Under the pieces are notes generated by a model that worked only from the letters and a program-made list of their open reading frames with translations, had not been told where the DNA came from and did no database searches. Below are positions 47,101 through 53,779 of a stretch of DNA of 64,000 nucleotides, one piece after another. The stretch covers positions 1,922,001 through 1,986,000 of the forward strand of contig NZ_JBDJAF010000001.1 of assembly GCF_039652555.1 (NCBI RefSeq). Direction: 5' to 3'. Made by a program: the position numbers and the translations under genes. Source of the DNA: Parafrigoribacterium mesophilum (GTDB lineage: Bacteria; Actinomycetota; Actinomycetes; Actinomycetales; Microbacteriaceae). The first letter of the stretch is position 1; every line of letters begins with the position of its first letter.

Positions 47101-47410
47101 CGTGCTGGTCGACCTGATCAACCAGTACCGCACCCGCGGGATGCCGGTGGGCGAGGCGATCGTGCACGGCGCCAGTCGCAGGCTGCGGCCGATCCTCATG
47201 ACGGCCCTGGCCACCATCTTCGCGCTGCTGCCGATGGCGCTCGGCATCACCGGGCACGGCGGCTTCATCTCGCAGCCGCTGGCGCTCGTGGTGATCGGCG
47301 GCCTGGTCTCCTCGACGCTGCTCACCCTCGTGGTGCTGCCGGTGCTGTACTACCTGGTCGAGGGCGCCAAGGAACGCCGCCTGGAGCGTAGGGCGTCTTC
47401 CGCGGCCTAG
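44195..47410 (+). CDS. RND-family efflux transporter (AcrB/SwrC-like)
   Basis: A 1071-residue proton-driven exporter with 12 spans and two large extracytoplasmic loops. The proton-relay aspartates are present in GRVVDDSIVVIENI (spans 4-5), and both halves have the RND repeat (PGAAPAVVDQYVSGPIE; the second begins RPVVTILVAFLVLGG). A low-complexity Ala/Pro linker of about 50 residues joins the halves (nt 45700-45860). GTG start after AGAGAG. No membrane-fusion or outer-channel gene is nearby, as expected for a monoderm; SwrC of Bacillus is the nearest described analogue. Confidence 0.92.
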   Translation: MHLLSVFSLRNRALIALVTIVVGVFGSIALTSLKQELIPSLTFPQLVVVTSYPGAAPAVVDQYVSGPIETAIQGVDGLESTTATSSTNRSTVSASFSYGTDLVSAEQKVERAINRIKSALPADVDPQVISGSIEDLPVVQIAATSDLDARDLTAAIQGSTLTDIQSLEGVRQASLLGTTGQRVSITPDAGKLAAVGVGPQAIREALTANGALLPAGSITEGDKTLSVQAGSRLGSAEDIAALPLVRAPAPGAPGTAPDSTEPLTIADVATVAIVDSPITGISRVNGEPSLTIAVTKTPAGNTVAVSKAVRALVPDLQDALGHNTKLTVVFDQAPFIQQSIDSLATEGLLGLFFAVIVILIFLMSIRSTLVTAISIPVSVFITFIGMQAANYTLNIITLGALTIAIGRVVDDSIVVIENIKRHLTLGDTKVRAITSAVREVATAVTASTITTVAVFLPLALVSDITGELFRPFALTVTIALGASLFVALTIVPVLAYWFLGKQKQPATGATDPAAAGDDPAASTAPALPASALAAVAETRASRRGHDAMSAEEELRHPTRLQRGYLPVIHWTLKRPVVTILVAFLVLGGTVALVPSLKTNFIGDSGQNTLTVTQKLPLGASLDAQDAAATVVEKALRETPGVRTVQTSIGSGGSSLAAAFGGGGGISFSVTTDPDIDQSALQTTVRNELSKLTGVGDVALSAASSGFASSDIRVNITAPNDTTLRTAADAVLASVEDLSVTGAATSNLSASLPYIAVVVDRDKAATAGLTEMAVGGIVSQAMLPSAVGSVVIDEKSMSIYINNATTPTSVDELKAFPIPTPTGLLPLSDLASVQTVNGPASITSIKGLRSATVSVTPKSDDVGTASAMVTQAVDKVTLPAGAKAELGGVASQQSDAFGQLGLALLVAILIVYVVMVATFKSLRQPLLLLVSIPFAATGGIILQVISGVPLGVPSLIGVLMLVGIVVTNAIVLVDLINQYRTRGMPVGEAIVHGASRRLRPILMTALATIFALLPMALGITGHGGFISQPLALVVIGGLVSSTLLTLVVLPVLYYLVEGAKERRLERRASSAA

Positions 47411-47772
47411 CATCCGCTCACTTGCGACTAAGGCTCCTTCCTAGGCGTGCCGAAGAAGCATTTCGCGCTAGTGAGCGGGTGTGCTCCGGCGGTGGCTGGA
47501 TCCATGTCGGTGTCATTCGCATAACGGACGCTTGTCCGAAAGAGCGATTAGTGTCACTATTAGACCTAATCTGTGAGCAGAGCACGGGCAGATGGCGTGG
47601 ACTGGCGCCTCGACCGATCTCGTGGCCGACCCGGCACAGTTGCGCGCGACGCTCGGGATCTAGCACCGGATCGGTATTGCGGTGGACGAGGACGTCGCCG
47701 GGAGTTTATGCTCGGCGGCAGAGCCCGCCCGGGTTCGTGGAAAAGCCAGAAAAAAGAGAGAGAGGTTGCACA
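47411..47772. other. 362-base gene-poor spacer after the RND gene
   Basis: Contains a long inverted repeat (47414-47426 with 47466-47478, 12 of 13 pairs), a small hairpin CGGAC-GCTT-GTCCG (47525-47538), an AT-richer stretch with GATTAG/CTAATC, and a possible promoter (TTGTCC-N17-CACTAT, about 47533-47561). A 23-codon frame at 47592 ends at 47663 and matches nothing I recognise. No convincing gene. Confidence 0.5.
47414..47478. repeat. Inverted repeat after the RND gene
   Basis: Arms CCGCTCACTTGCG and CGCTAGTGAGCGG pair 12 of 13 bases around a 39-base loop that itself contains CCTAGG. It starts three bases after the RND stop and may act as a terminator or mRNA end protector. Confidence 0.45.
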
Positions 47773-47910
47773 GTGAGCGGATGGGGTGCCGGTTACCCGG
47801 GAGTTCCTTCAGATGTTGCGCAGAAGGCCAGGGCGCAGGCCGCGGCCGAGGAGACGCAACAGCACGTCGAGGACAGCGCCGACGACGCGGCGGAGGAGCA
47901 GAGCAAGTAG
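47773..47910 (+). CDS. Small acidic protein, 45 residues, unknown
   Basis: A short frame from GTG 47773 (VSGWGAGYPGVPSDVAQKAR then an Ala/Glu/Gln-rich acidic helix ending DDAAEEQSK). AGAGAGAGG lies about eight bases ahead. The amphipathic, strongly charged C-terminal helix is more protein-like than the usual shadow frame, but no family is recognised. Being a lone gene between the RND and lacI-like genes, it is only moderately supported. Confidence 0.45.
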   Translation: MSGWGAGYPGVPSDVAQKARAQAAAEETQQHVEDSADDAAEEQSK

Positions 47911-47995
47911 CTGCAGGCGCCGATCGGCGCCGTGGTGTTCGTCGGGCGCGCGGCAATCGATTGTTGAAAACTTGCGTATTGTGCCCAAAAGTCGG

Positions 47996-48028
47996 CGTGG
48001 GCAGATCGGACTGATCGGTCTGCCCACG
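47996..48028. terminator. Strong hairpin between convergent genes
   Basis: Perfect ten-base arms CGTGGGCAGA / TCTGCCCACG (47996-48005, 48019-48028) around a 13-base loop, between the small plus-strand gene and the end of the minus-strand lacI-like gene. There is no T-run, so it is a terminator candidate of the actinobacterial hairpin type. Confidence 0.5.
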
Positions 48029-48060
48029 CGGCAGCGCAGCATTGTGGAAGGCCGTCCGGG

Positions 48061-49083
48061 TCAGTGCGCGGCCGGCTTCGCCGTCGAGGCGCGCACGATC
48101 AGTGAGACCGGGAGCGTGACGGTGAGCGGTTCCTGTTTGCCCTCTTGGATGGCGTTCAGCAGCAGTCTGGCTGCCTCGGCGCCCAGTTCCCGGTGCGGGA
48201 CATGGATCGTTGTCAGCGGCGGCTGGATGTCTTCTGCGAAGGGCATGTCGTTGAAGCCGATCACTGACACGTCCCGCGGACAGTCCAAGCCGTGCTCCCG
48301 CAGGGAGTGCAGGATGCCGATCGCGAGCAGGTCGTTGCCTGCCACGATCGCGGTCGGGTAGGCGTTCCCGCTGGTCAGGATGCCGTCCATGGTCGATTCA
48401 CCGGCCGCCACGCTGAGCGCCTGAGCGGTGACCACCCGATGCTTCACCGACCTATGGGTTGCGCACGCGGTGGTGAACGCGTCCGACCTGGCCAGGCTCG
48501 TGGTGAAGTTGTCCGGGCCGGCTACGTGCAGAAGGTGGCGGTGCCCGAGCCCCACCAAATGGCTCACCGCCGCGGTGATTCCGGCACCGTCCGCCCCGGT
48601 GACCAGCGGATACGGCACTCCCACCGTGCCCCGATTGAGCATGACGGCACGGATGCCGCGCGCGTAGGCGTCGGCGAGCAGCGGGTGCTCGGTCTGGCCG
48701 GTGGCCATCACGAACCCGTCGACTCTGCGCTGCAGCAGTGAGTCGAACGCCGCCCGCTCCAGCGAGTCACGGCCATCGGTATTGGCCAGCAGAGCGGTGT
48801 ACCCGCGGGGCGAGAGGTAGTTCTCGATGCCGCGCATGATCGGGGGGAAGATCGGGTTCTCAAGGTCCGGCACGATCACCCCGATCGTCATCGACAGGCT
48901 CATCCGCAGTCCGCGTGCCATGATGTTCGGGATGTAGCCGAGCTGTTTGGCGGCCCGCTGCACCTTCTTGGCCGTGACTGCGTTGACGTAGTGCGCTGTG
49001 CCGGGGTTCAGAGCGCGAGACACGGTGGCTTTGTGCACGCCGGCCAATTCCGCGACCTCGGCGATGGTGGCGCGCTTCGACAT
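48061..49083 (-). CDS. LacI-family transcriptional regulator
   Basis: A 340-residue repressor: N-terminal helix-turn-helix with hinge (ATIAEVAELAGVHKATVSRALNPG...AAKQLGYIPNIMARGL) and a periplasmic-binding-like effector domain (GVIVPDLENPIFPPIMRGIE). The ATG at 49083 gives the normal N terminus; an upstream TTG frame adds five residues. It is divergent from the catabolic operon starting at 49222, where a LacI-type operator overlaps the transcription start, so it probably represses that operon until an inducer is bound. Confidence 0.92.
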   Translation of the reverse strand: MSKRATIAEVAELAGVHKATVSRALNPGTAHYVNAVTAKKVQRAAKQLGYIPNIMARGLRMSLSMTIGVIVPDLENPIFPPIMRGIENYLSPRGYTALLANTDGRDSLERAAFDSLLQRRVDGFVMATGQTEHPLLADAYARGIRAVMLNRGTVGVPYPLVTGADGAGITAAVSHLVGLGHRHLLHVAGPDNFTTSLARSDAFTTACATHRSVKHRVVTAQALSVAAGESTMDGILTSGNAYPTAIVAGNDLLAIGILHSLREHGLDCPRDVSVIGFNDMPFAEDIQPPLTTIHVPHRELGAEAARLLLNAIQEGKQEPLTVTLPVSLIVRASTAKPAAH

Positions 49084-49136
49084 GACCCGAGAGTACAACG
49101 TTCAACACGCGCTCAAGACCGAGTTCGCCGATTTCC

Positions 49137-49180
49137 TTGACCTCGCGGAAAGTTTCGACGATGATTGCAATCGATCGCAG
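49137..49180 (+). promoter_or_regulatory. Promoter plus LacI-type operator for the catabolic operon
   Basis: TTGACC (49137-49142), 17-base spacer, GATGAT (49160-49165). Directly after the -10 box comes TTGCAATCGATCGCAG (49165-49180), a near-perfect palindrome with the central CG of LacI-family operators (two mismatches from TTGCAATC/GATTGCAA). A repressor bound there would cover the start of transcription. Confidence 0.7.
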
Positions 49181-49221
49181 CCAACGAGGGCTGCGAGACA
49201 ACCCTCGGAGTTGGAGTTCAG

Positions 49222-49821
49222 ATGACGAATGCAATACTCGACCCGATCACTGCGGACAACAGTGCGGTTCTCCTGGTCGACTTTCAACGGGCTATGTTCG
49301 CCGGAATCGGTTCCGGCGACCGCGACGCCATCCACACCAGTGCGGTAGCGACGGTAAAGGCGGCACGCATTTTGGGTGTCCCCGTCGTGATGAGTTCGAT
49401 CTGGGAAGGCGGCAATGGTCCCTTCGTGGGCCAGCTCACCGACCAGTTCCCGAACGAGAAGGTGCTGGAGCGGTCGGGGCAAAGCTTCGACGCACTCGAG
49501 GACGACGCCGTGTCGGCCGCCGTGAAGGCCACCGGGCGCAAGAAGCTGATCGTGTCCGGGCTCTGGACGAGCATGTGCTTCGCCTTCACCGCCCTGCACG
49601 GCGTCGCGGACGGTTATGAGGTCTACGGCCTCATTGACGCCGCAGGCGACGCGACGGCGGACGCACACTTCTACGGCCAGCAGCGCATGTACCAGGCCGG
49701 TGTGGTGCCGATCACCTGGATGCCGCTGGTCTCGCACTGGATGCACGACTGGGGTAACCCGAAGGCCGGCGACTTGAAGGCCGAAGTGTTCGGCGCCTAC
49801 GACGCGATCCTCGCGATGTAA
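49222..49821 (+). CDS. YcaC-like isochorismatase-family hydrolase
   Basis: Cysteine hydrolase of 199 residues closest to the YcaC branch: Asp20 (LLVDFQRAMF), Arg84 (VLERSGQSFD; Arg replaces the usual Lys in this branch) and nucleophile Cys119 in SGLWTSMCFAF, then GYEVYGLIDAAGD and AGVVPITWMPLVSHWMHDW. YcaC-like enzymes hydrolyse amides or related bonds, but natural substrates are mostly unknown. ATG at 49222 follows TTGGAG. It is the first gene of the LacI-controlled operon and precedes an aromatic monooxygenase, so a ring-derived amide is a reasonable guess. Confidence 0.9.
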   Translation: MTNAILDPITADNSAVLLVDFQRAMFAGIGSGDRDAIHTSAVATVKAARILGVPVVMSSIWEGGNGPFVGQLTDQFPNEKVLERSGQSFDALEDDAVSAAVKATGRKKLIVSGLWTSMCFAFTALHGVADGYEVYGLIDAAGDATADAHFYGQQRMYQAGVVPITWMPLVSHWMHDWGNPKAGDLKAEVFGAYDAILAM

Positions 49822-49863
49822 CCCCCTTCCGGACCTTTGGCACACAACGAAGTGAGTGAAGAC

Positions 49864-51492
49864 ATGAAGAACTACGATGTACCGGTCCTGGTTGTGGGGG
49901 GCAGCCTGGTCGGCATGACCATGGCAGTGTTGTTGGGCAAACAGGGCGTGAAGAGTCTCGTCATCGAGAAGCATCCGGGGGCCGCGATCCATCCGCGCGC
50001 GGCGCTCATGCTGCAGCGCTCGATGGAGATCTTCCGCAGCGTCGACGTCGAAGAACCGATGCGCACCAGGTCGTTCGAGCAGTTCGAACCGGATGGCGCG
50101 ATCATGGCCGTCGAGACGATGGCCGGCAAGGAGATCGCCTGGTACATGACCCACGTCAACGACGGCATCCGCGACCTGAGTCCGTCCGAGCGTATCTTCG
50201 TCACCCAGATCGCCGTGGAGCCCGTGCTCCAGTCCCGCGCCGTGGAGCTGGGTGCCGAAGTGCTGTTCGGAACGGAACTGGTCAGTTTTCAGGAGGACGA
50301 GGACGGGGTCACCGCCATCGTGCGCAACCGGGCGACGTCGGAGGAATCCAGCGTGCACGCCAAGTACCTGGTCGCCGCCGATGGGCCGCACAGCACGATC
50401 CGCACGCAGCTGGGCATCAACCGCAGCGGCCACGGTGTGATCTCCAAGAGCATCACGATCTACTTCCGCGCCGATGTCGAACCGCTGTTGAACGAGCGCA
50501 ACCTCAGCGTCGTCATGGTCGTCAACCCGGTGCTGCAGGGCTTCTTCCGCATCGAAAAGCCGTACAAGTCCGGCTTCCTCGCGGTGCACGGCCTCGGCGA
50601 CCCGCAGCATCCGAACAGCGATCTGTGGACCGGACTCAACGACGAGCGCAGCATCGAACTTGTGCGTGCCGGACTCGGCGTGCCGGACCTGCCCGTGGAG
50701 ATCGACAACGTGATGAAGTGGGAAGCCACCGCCGTGACAGCGGACGAGTTCCGGCGCGGACGCACGTTCCTGGTCGGTGACGCCGCCCATGAGATGCCAC
50801 CCTACGGTGGATACGGCGGAAATACCGGCATCCACGACGCCCACAACCTGGCCTGGAAACTCGCCGCGGTACTCGATGGGCGGGCGGGCGACGAGCTGCT
50901 GTCCAGCTACGAGGCCGAGCGCAAGCCGGTGGCCGCGTTCACGGTGGAGCAGGGCTACTCCCGCTATGTGATGCGGGCGGCCCCGTTCCGGGCGGCGGAC
51001 GGCATCGACACCCCGGTTCCGGACAACAACATCGACCTCGGCTACCGTTACCGGTCCTCCGCGGTGATCGCCGAGCCCGATGACGACGGTGCGATCCAGG
51101 CCGACCCGCGGGAACTGCACGGCCTGCCGGGCTCCCGGGCACCGCACTACGAGCTCACGAAGGATGGGCAGAAGGTGTCCACGTTGGACCTGTTCCAGCG
51201 CAACTTCGTGCTGTTCACCGGCGTGGATGCTCAGGCGTGGCGAGAATCCGGCGACGCGGCCGCCCGCGACCTCGGTGTCGGGCTCGACCGGTACACGGTG
51301 GATGCGGGCTTGGATCCGGACGGGAAGTTCGGCGAGAGCTACGGGATCACCTCCACCGGTGCCGTGCTCGTGCGGCCGGACGGCTTCGTCGCCTGGCGTG
51401 CCGCCACGGATGTCGAGGCGGAGCTGCACTCGATCTCCACTGTGCTCGGCTCCCTGCTCGGGCAACCCGTGGCCGACCGGCTGCAAGCGTAG
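49864..51492 (+). CDS. FAD-dependent aromatic monooxygenase (PHBH/phenol hydroxylase type)
   Basis: Class-A flavoprotein hydroxylase, 542 residues. FAD motif VLVVGGSLVGMTMAVLLGKQG (residues 7-27), the middle DG fingerprint (YLVAADGPHSTIRTQLG), the GD motif (FLVGDAAHEMPPYGGYGGNTGIHDAHNLAWKLA), and a C-terminal thioredoxin-like domain as in phenol and MHPCO-type hydroxylases. The start MKNYDVP (49864) is preferred over an upstream ATG at 49837. It should add one oxygen to an aromatic or N-heterocyclic ring using NAD(P)H. Between YcaC-like hydrolase and dehydrogenase genes in one operon. Confidence 0.92.
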   Translation: MKNYDVPVLVVGGSLVGMTMAVLLGKQGVKSLVIEKHPGAAIHPRAALMLQRSMEIFRSVDVEEPMRTRSFEQFEPDGAIMAVETMAGKEIAWYMTHVNDGIRDLSPSERIFVTQIAVEPVLQSRAVELGAEVLFGTELVSFQEDEDGVTAIVRNRATSEESSVHAKYLVAADGPHSTIRTQLGINRSGHGVISKSITIYFRADVEPLLNERNLSVVMVVNPVLQGFFRIEKPYKSGFLAVHGLGDPQHPNSDLWTGLNDERSIELVRAGLGVPDLPVEIDNVMKWEATAVTADEFRRGRTFLVGDAAHEMPPYGGYGGNTGIHDAHNLAWKLAAVLDGRAGDELLSSYEAERKPVAAFTVEQGYSRYVMRAAPFRAADGIDTPVPDNNIDLGYRYRSSAVIAEPDDDGAIQADPRELHGLPGSRAPHYELTKDGQKVSTLDLFQRNFVLFTGVDAQAWRESGDAAARDLGVGLDRYTVDAGLDPDGKFGESYGITSTGAVLVRPDGFVAWRAATDVEAELHSISTVLGSLLGQPVADRLQA

Positions 51493-51516
51493 ATAGACGG
51501 AGAGAAGGAGTCAGCC

Positions 51517-52452
51517 ATGTCAGACACCGTGAAGATCGGCTGGATCGGGATCGGGAGGATGGGTGCCGCGCTGGCCACTCGGCTGCTCGAGGCCGGCCAC
51601 GATGTGAGCGTGTACAACCGCACCCGGTCCAAGGCCGAGGCGTTGGAGCCGCTCGGCGCTCGTGTGGTCGACCGCCCGGTCGACCTGGCCGATCGTGACG
51701 TCGTGTTCAGCATGGTGTCGGCTCCGAAGGATCTCGTGGCGGTCACCGTCGGCGATGGCGGCTTGTTCACCGCCGACGGTGCCGCCCCGCGCGTGCTGGT
51801 GGACTCCTCCACCGTCTCGGAGCAGGCCTCCGCCGACACCCGCGCCGCCGCCGCCGCGCGCGGCACCCAGCTGCTGGCCGCACCGGTGAGTGGCAACCCG
51901 TCCGTCATCGCGGCCGGGAAGCTCACCGTCGCGGTCTCCGGCCCGCGGGCGGCGTTCGAGGAGGTCGAGGGCCTGCTAAACCTGTTCGGCCGTGGCGTCA
52001 CCTACGTCGGGGAGGGAGAGGTCGCCCGCCTGGTGAAGATCGCCCACAATGTGTTCCTCGGCGTCGTGACCCAGTCACTCGCGGAGATCACCGTGCTGGC
52101 CGAGCGCGGCGGCGTCAGCCGGGCGGCGTTCCTCGAGTTCCTCAATGACTCGGTGATGGGGTCGGTGTTCAGCCGCTACAAGTCTCCGGCCCTGGTGAAC
52201 CTGGACTTCACGCCAACCTTCACGAACATTCTGCTGAACAAAGACATCGAGCTGGGGCTGGAAGCCGGACGCAAGTTCGGTGTGCCCATGCCGATCGCTT
52301 CCGCGACCGGCCAGCTCGTCGCGTCGGCGATCGGTGCCGGCCACACCACGCAGGACTTCGCGACCCTCATCCTCGAACAAGCCCGTCGGTCCGGGTATGA
52401 GCTCGTCGCAGAGGACACGCCCGTGAAGAGCGGGCTGGAGGTATCGGAATGA
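51517..52452 (+). CDS. Beta-hydroxyacid dehydrogenase (3-hydroxyisobutyrate/tartronate-semialdehyde reductase family)
   Basis: NAD(P)-dependent enzyme of 311 residues. Rossmann GWIGIGRMGAALATRLLEAGHDVSVYNRT; NADP-type Arg-Thr-Arg-Ser after the second strand suggests NADP(H). The substrate loop is APVSGNPSVIAAGKL (relatives have SGGxxGAxxG), and the catalytic Lys-Asn pair lies in RLVKIAHNVFLG. GAGAAGGAG precedes the ATG. It overlaps the M24-family gene by four bases. Exact substrate unknown; a small hydroxyacid or semialdehyde of ring-cleavage origin fits the operon. Confidence 0.9.
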   Translation: MSDTVKIGWIGIGRMGAALATRLLEAGHDVSVYNRTRSKAEALEPLGARVVDRPVDLADRDVVFSMVSAPKDLVAVTVGDGGLFTADGAAPRVLVDSSTVSEQASADTRAAAAARGTQLLAAPVSGNPSVIAAGKLTVAVSGPRAAFEEVEGLLNLFGRGVTYVGEGEVARLVKIAHNVFLGVVTQSLAEITVLAERGGVSRAAFLEFLNDSVMGSVFSRYKSPALVNLDFTPTFTNILLNKDIELGLEAGRKFGVPMPIASATGQLVASAIGAGHTTQDFATLILEQARRSGYELVAEDTPVKSGLEVSE

Positions 52453-53762
52453 CTGACCTGATGAGTAAGAGCGCGACCGACACCGCCGGTAGCGGAACCG
52501 GCAAGCTTGCCGGGGCGGTTCGCCCGCTCGGTGCCCCAGGGCACATGGGTGTGGACTTCGAAGAGCGCGTCGACTTCTCGCGGCTCCGGGACTACCGCAT
52601 CACCCGCGCCAAGGCGGCGCTTGAAGCCAGCGAGTGCGGCGCGTTCCTGCTGTTCGACTTCTACAACATCCGGTACACCTCCCAGACCTGGATCGGCGGC
52701 GCGCTGGGCGACAAGATGACCCGGTATGTGCTGCTCACCCGGGACGGCGAACCGCACCTGTGGGACTTCGGTTCCGCCGTGAAGCACCGCCAGCTGTATT
52801 CACCGTGGCTCCAGCATGACCACGTGCATCCCGGCATGCTCGGGATGCGCGGGGCGATCGCCCCGGATGCCGGACTGATGCGGTCGGCCGTCACCGAAAT
52901 CAAGGCGCTGCTGAAGGATGCCGGTGTCGCCGACTCACCGATCGGCGTGGATCTGGTGGAGCCGCCGTTCCTGTTCGAAATGGAACGCCAGGGGCTGAAG
53001 GTCGTCGACGCGCAGCAGCACATGCTGGATGCCCGGCAGATCAAGTCGATGGACGAGATCATGCTGCTGAACCAGGCCGCCGCCATGGTCGACGGGGTCT
53101 ACCAGGACATCGTCGAGGCGCTCAAGCCCGGGGTGCGGGAGAACGAGATCGTCGCCCTGGCCAACAAACGGCTTTACGAGATGGGCTCCGACCAGGTGGA
53201 GGCGATCAACGCGGTTTCCGGCGAGCGCTGCAACCCGCATCCGCACAACTTCTCCGACCGCATCATCCGGCCAGGCGAGCAGGCCTTCTTCGACATCATC
53301 CACTCCTTCAACGGCTACCGCACCTGCTACTACCGCACGTTCGCGGTCGGCAGCGCCACACCCAGCCAGTACGACGCCTACACGAAGGCGCGCGAGTGGA
53401 TGGACGCCGCCATCGACGTCACCCGCGCCGGAATCGGCACCGACGACATCGCCAAGGTGTGGCCGAAGGCGACCGACTTCGGCTTCGACACCGAGATGGC
53501 GGCGTTCGGCTTGCAGTTCGGCCACGGCCTCGGGCTCGGCCTGCACGAGCGCCCGATCATCTCGCGCCTGAACAGTCTGGACTCCCCGGTGGAGATCCAG
53601 GCCGGCATGGTGTTCGCACTGGAAACCTACTGCCCCGCCTCCGACGGCTTCTCGGCCGCCCGCATCGAGGAGGAGGTCGTGGTCACCGAGACCGGAACCC
53701 ACGTGCTCACCAAGTTCCCGTCGCAGGAGCTCTTCATCGCCAATAAGTATGACTCTCACTAG
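52449..53762 (+). CDS. M24 (creatinase/Xaa-Pro peptidase/DddP-like) family protein with an altered metal site
   Basis: Pita-bread-fold protein of 437 residues with the creatinase N-terminal domain (about 45-190) and the catalytic M24 domain (200-430). Expected metal ligands: Asp282 (FFDIIHSFNGYRTCYYRTF) is present, but the second Asp, 11 residues on, is Cys293. His359 (FGHGLGLGLHE), Glu392 (FALETYC) and a Glu near 407 are kept. Such a site may bind another metal or catalyse a non-peptidase reaction, as in creatinase or DMSP lyase DddP. Within the catabolic operon a C-N lyase or hydrolase role is likelier than proteolysis. Confidence 0.85.
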   Translation: MTDLMSKSATDTAGSGTGKLAGAVRPLGAPGHMGVDFEERVDFSRLRDYRITRAKAALEASECGAFLLFDFYNIRYTSQTWIGGALGDKMTRYVLLTRDGEPHLWDFGSAVKHRQLYSPWLQHDHVHPGMLGMRGAIAPDAGLMRSAVTEIKALLKDAGVADSPIGVDLVEPPFLFEMERQGLKVVDAQQHMLDARQIKSMDEIMLLNQAAAMVDGVYQDIVEALKPGVRENEIVALANKRLYEMGSDQVEAINAVSGERCNPHPHNFSDRIIRPGEQAFFDIIHSFNGYRTCYYRTFAVGSATPSQYDAYTKAREWMDAAIDVTRAGIGTDDIAKVWPKATDFGFDTEMAAFGLQFGHGLGLGLHERPIISRLNSLDSPVEIQAGMVFALETYCPASDGFSAARIEEEVVVTETGTHVLTKFPSQELFIANKYDSH

Positions 53763-53779
53763 ATAGGAAAGCGGTATCG

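Noticed and set aside
47592..47663. Short gene beginning MAWTGASTDLVADPAQ
   Set aside because: Only 23 codons, weak ribosome site, no family recognised; kept as a note in the spacer description only.
49102..51486. 794-codon minus-strand frame opposite the YcaC-like and monooxygenase genes
   Set aside because: Low-complexity composition with no motif; the plus strand carries complete, well-conserved enzymes.
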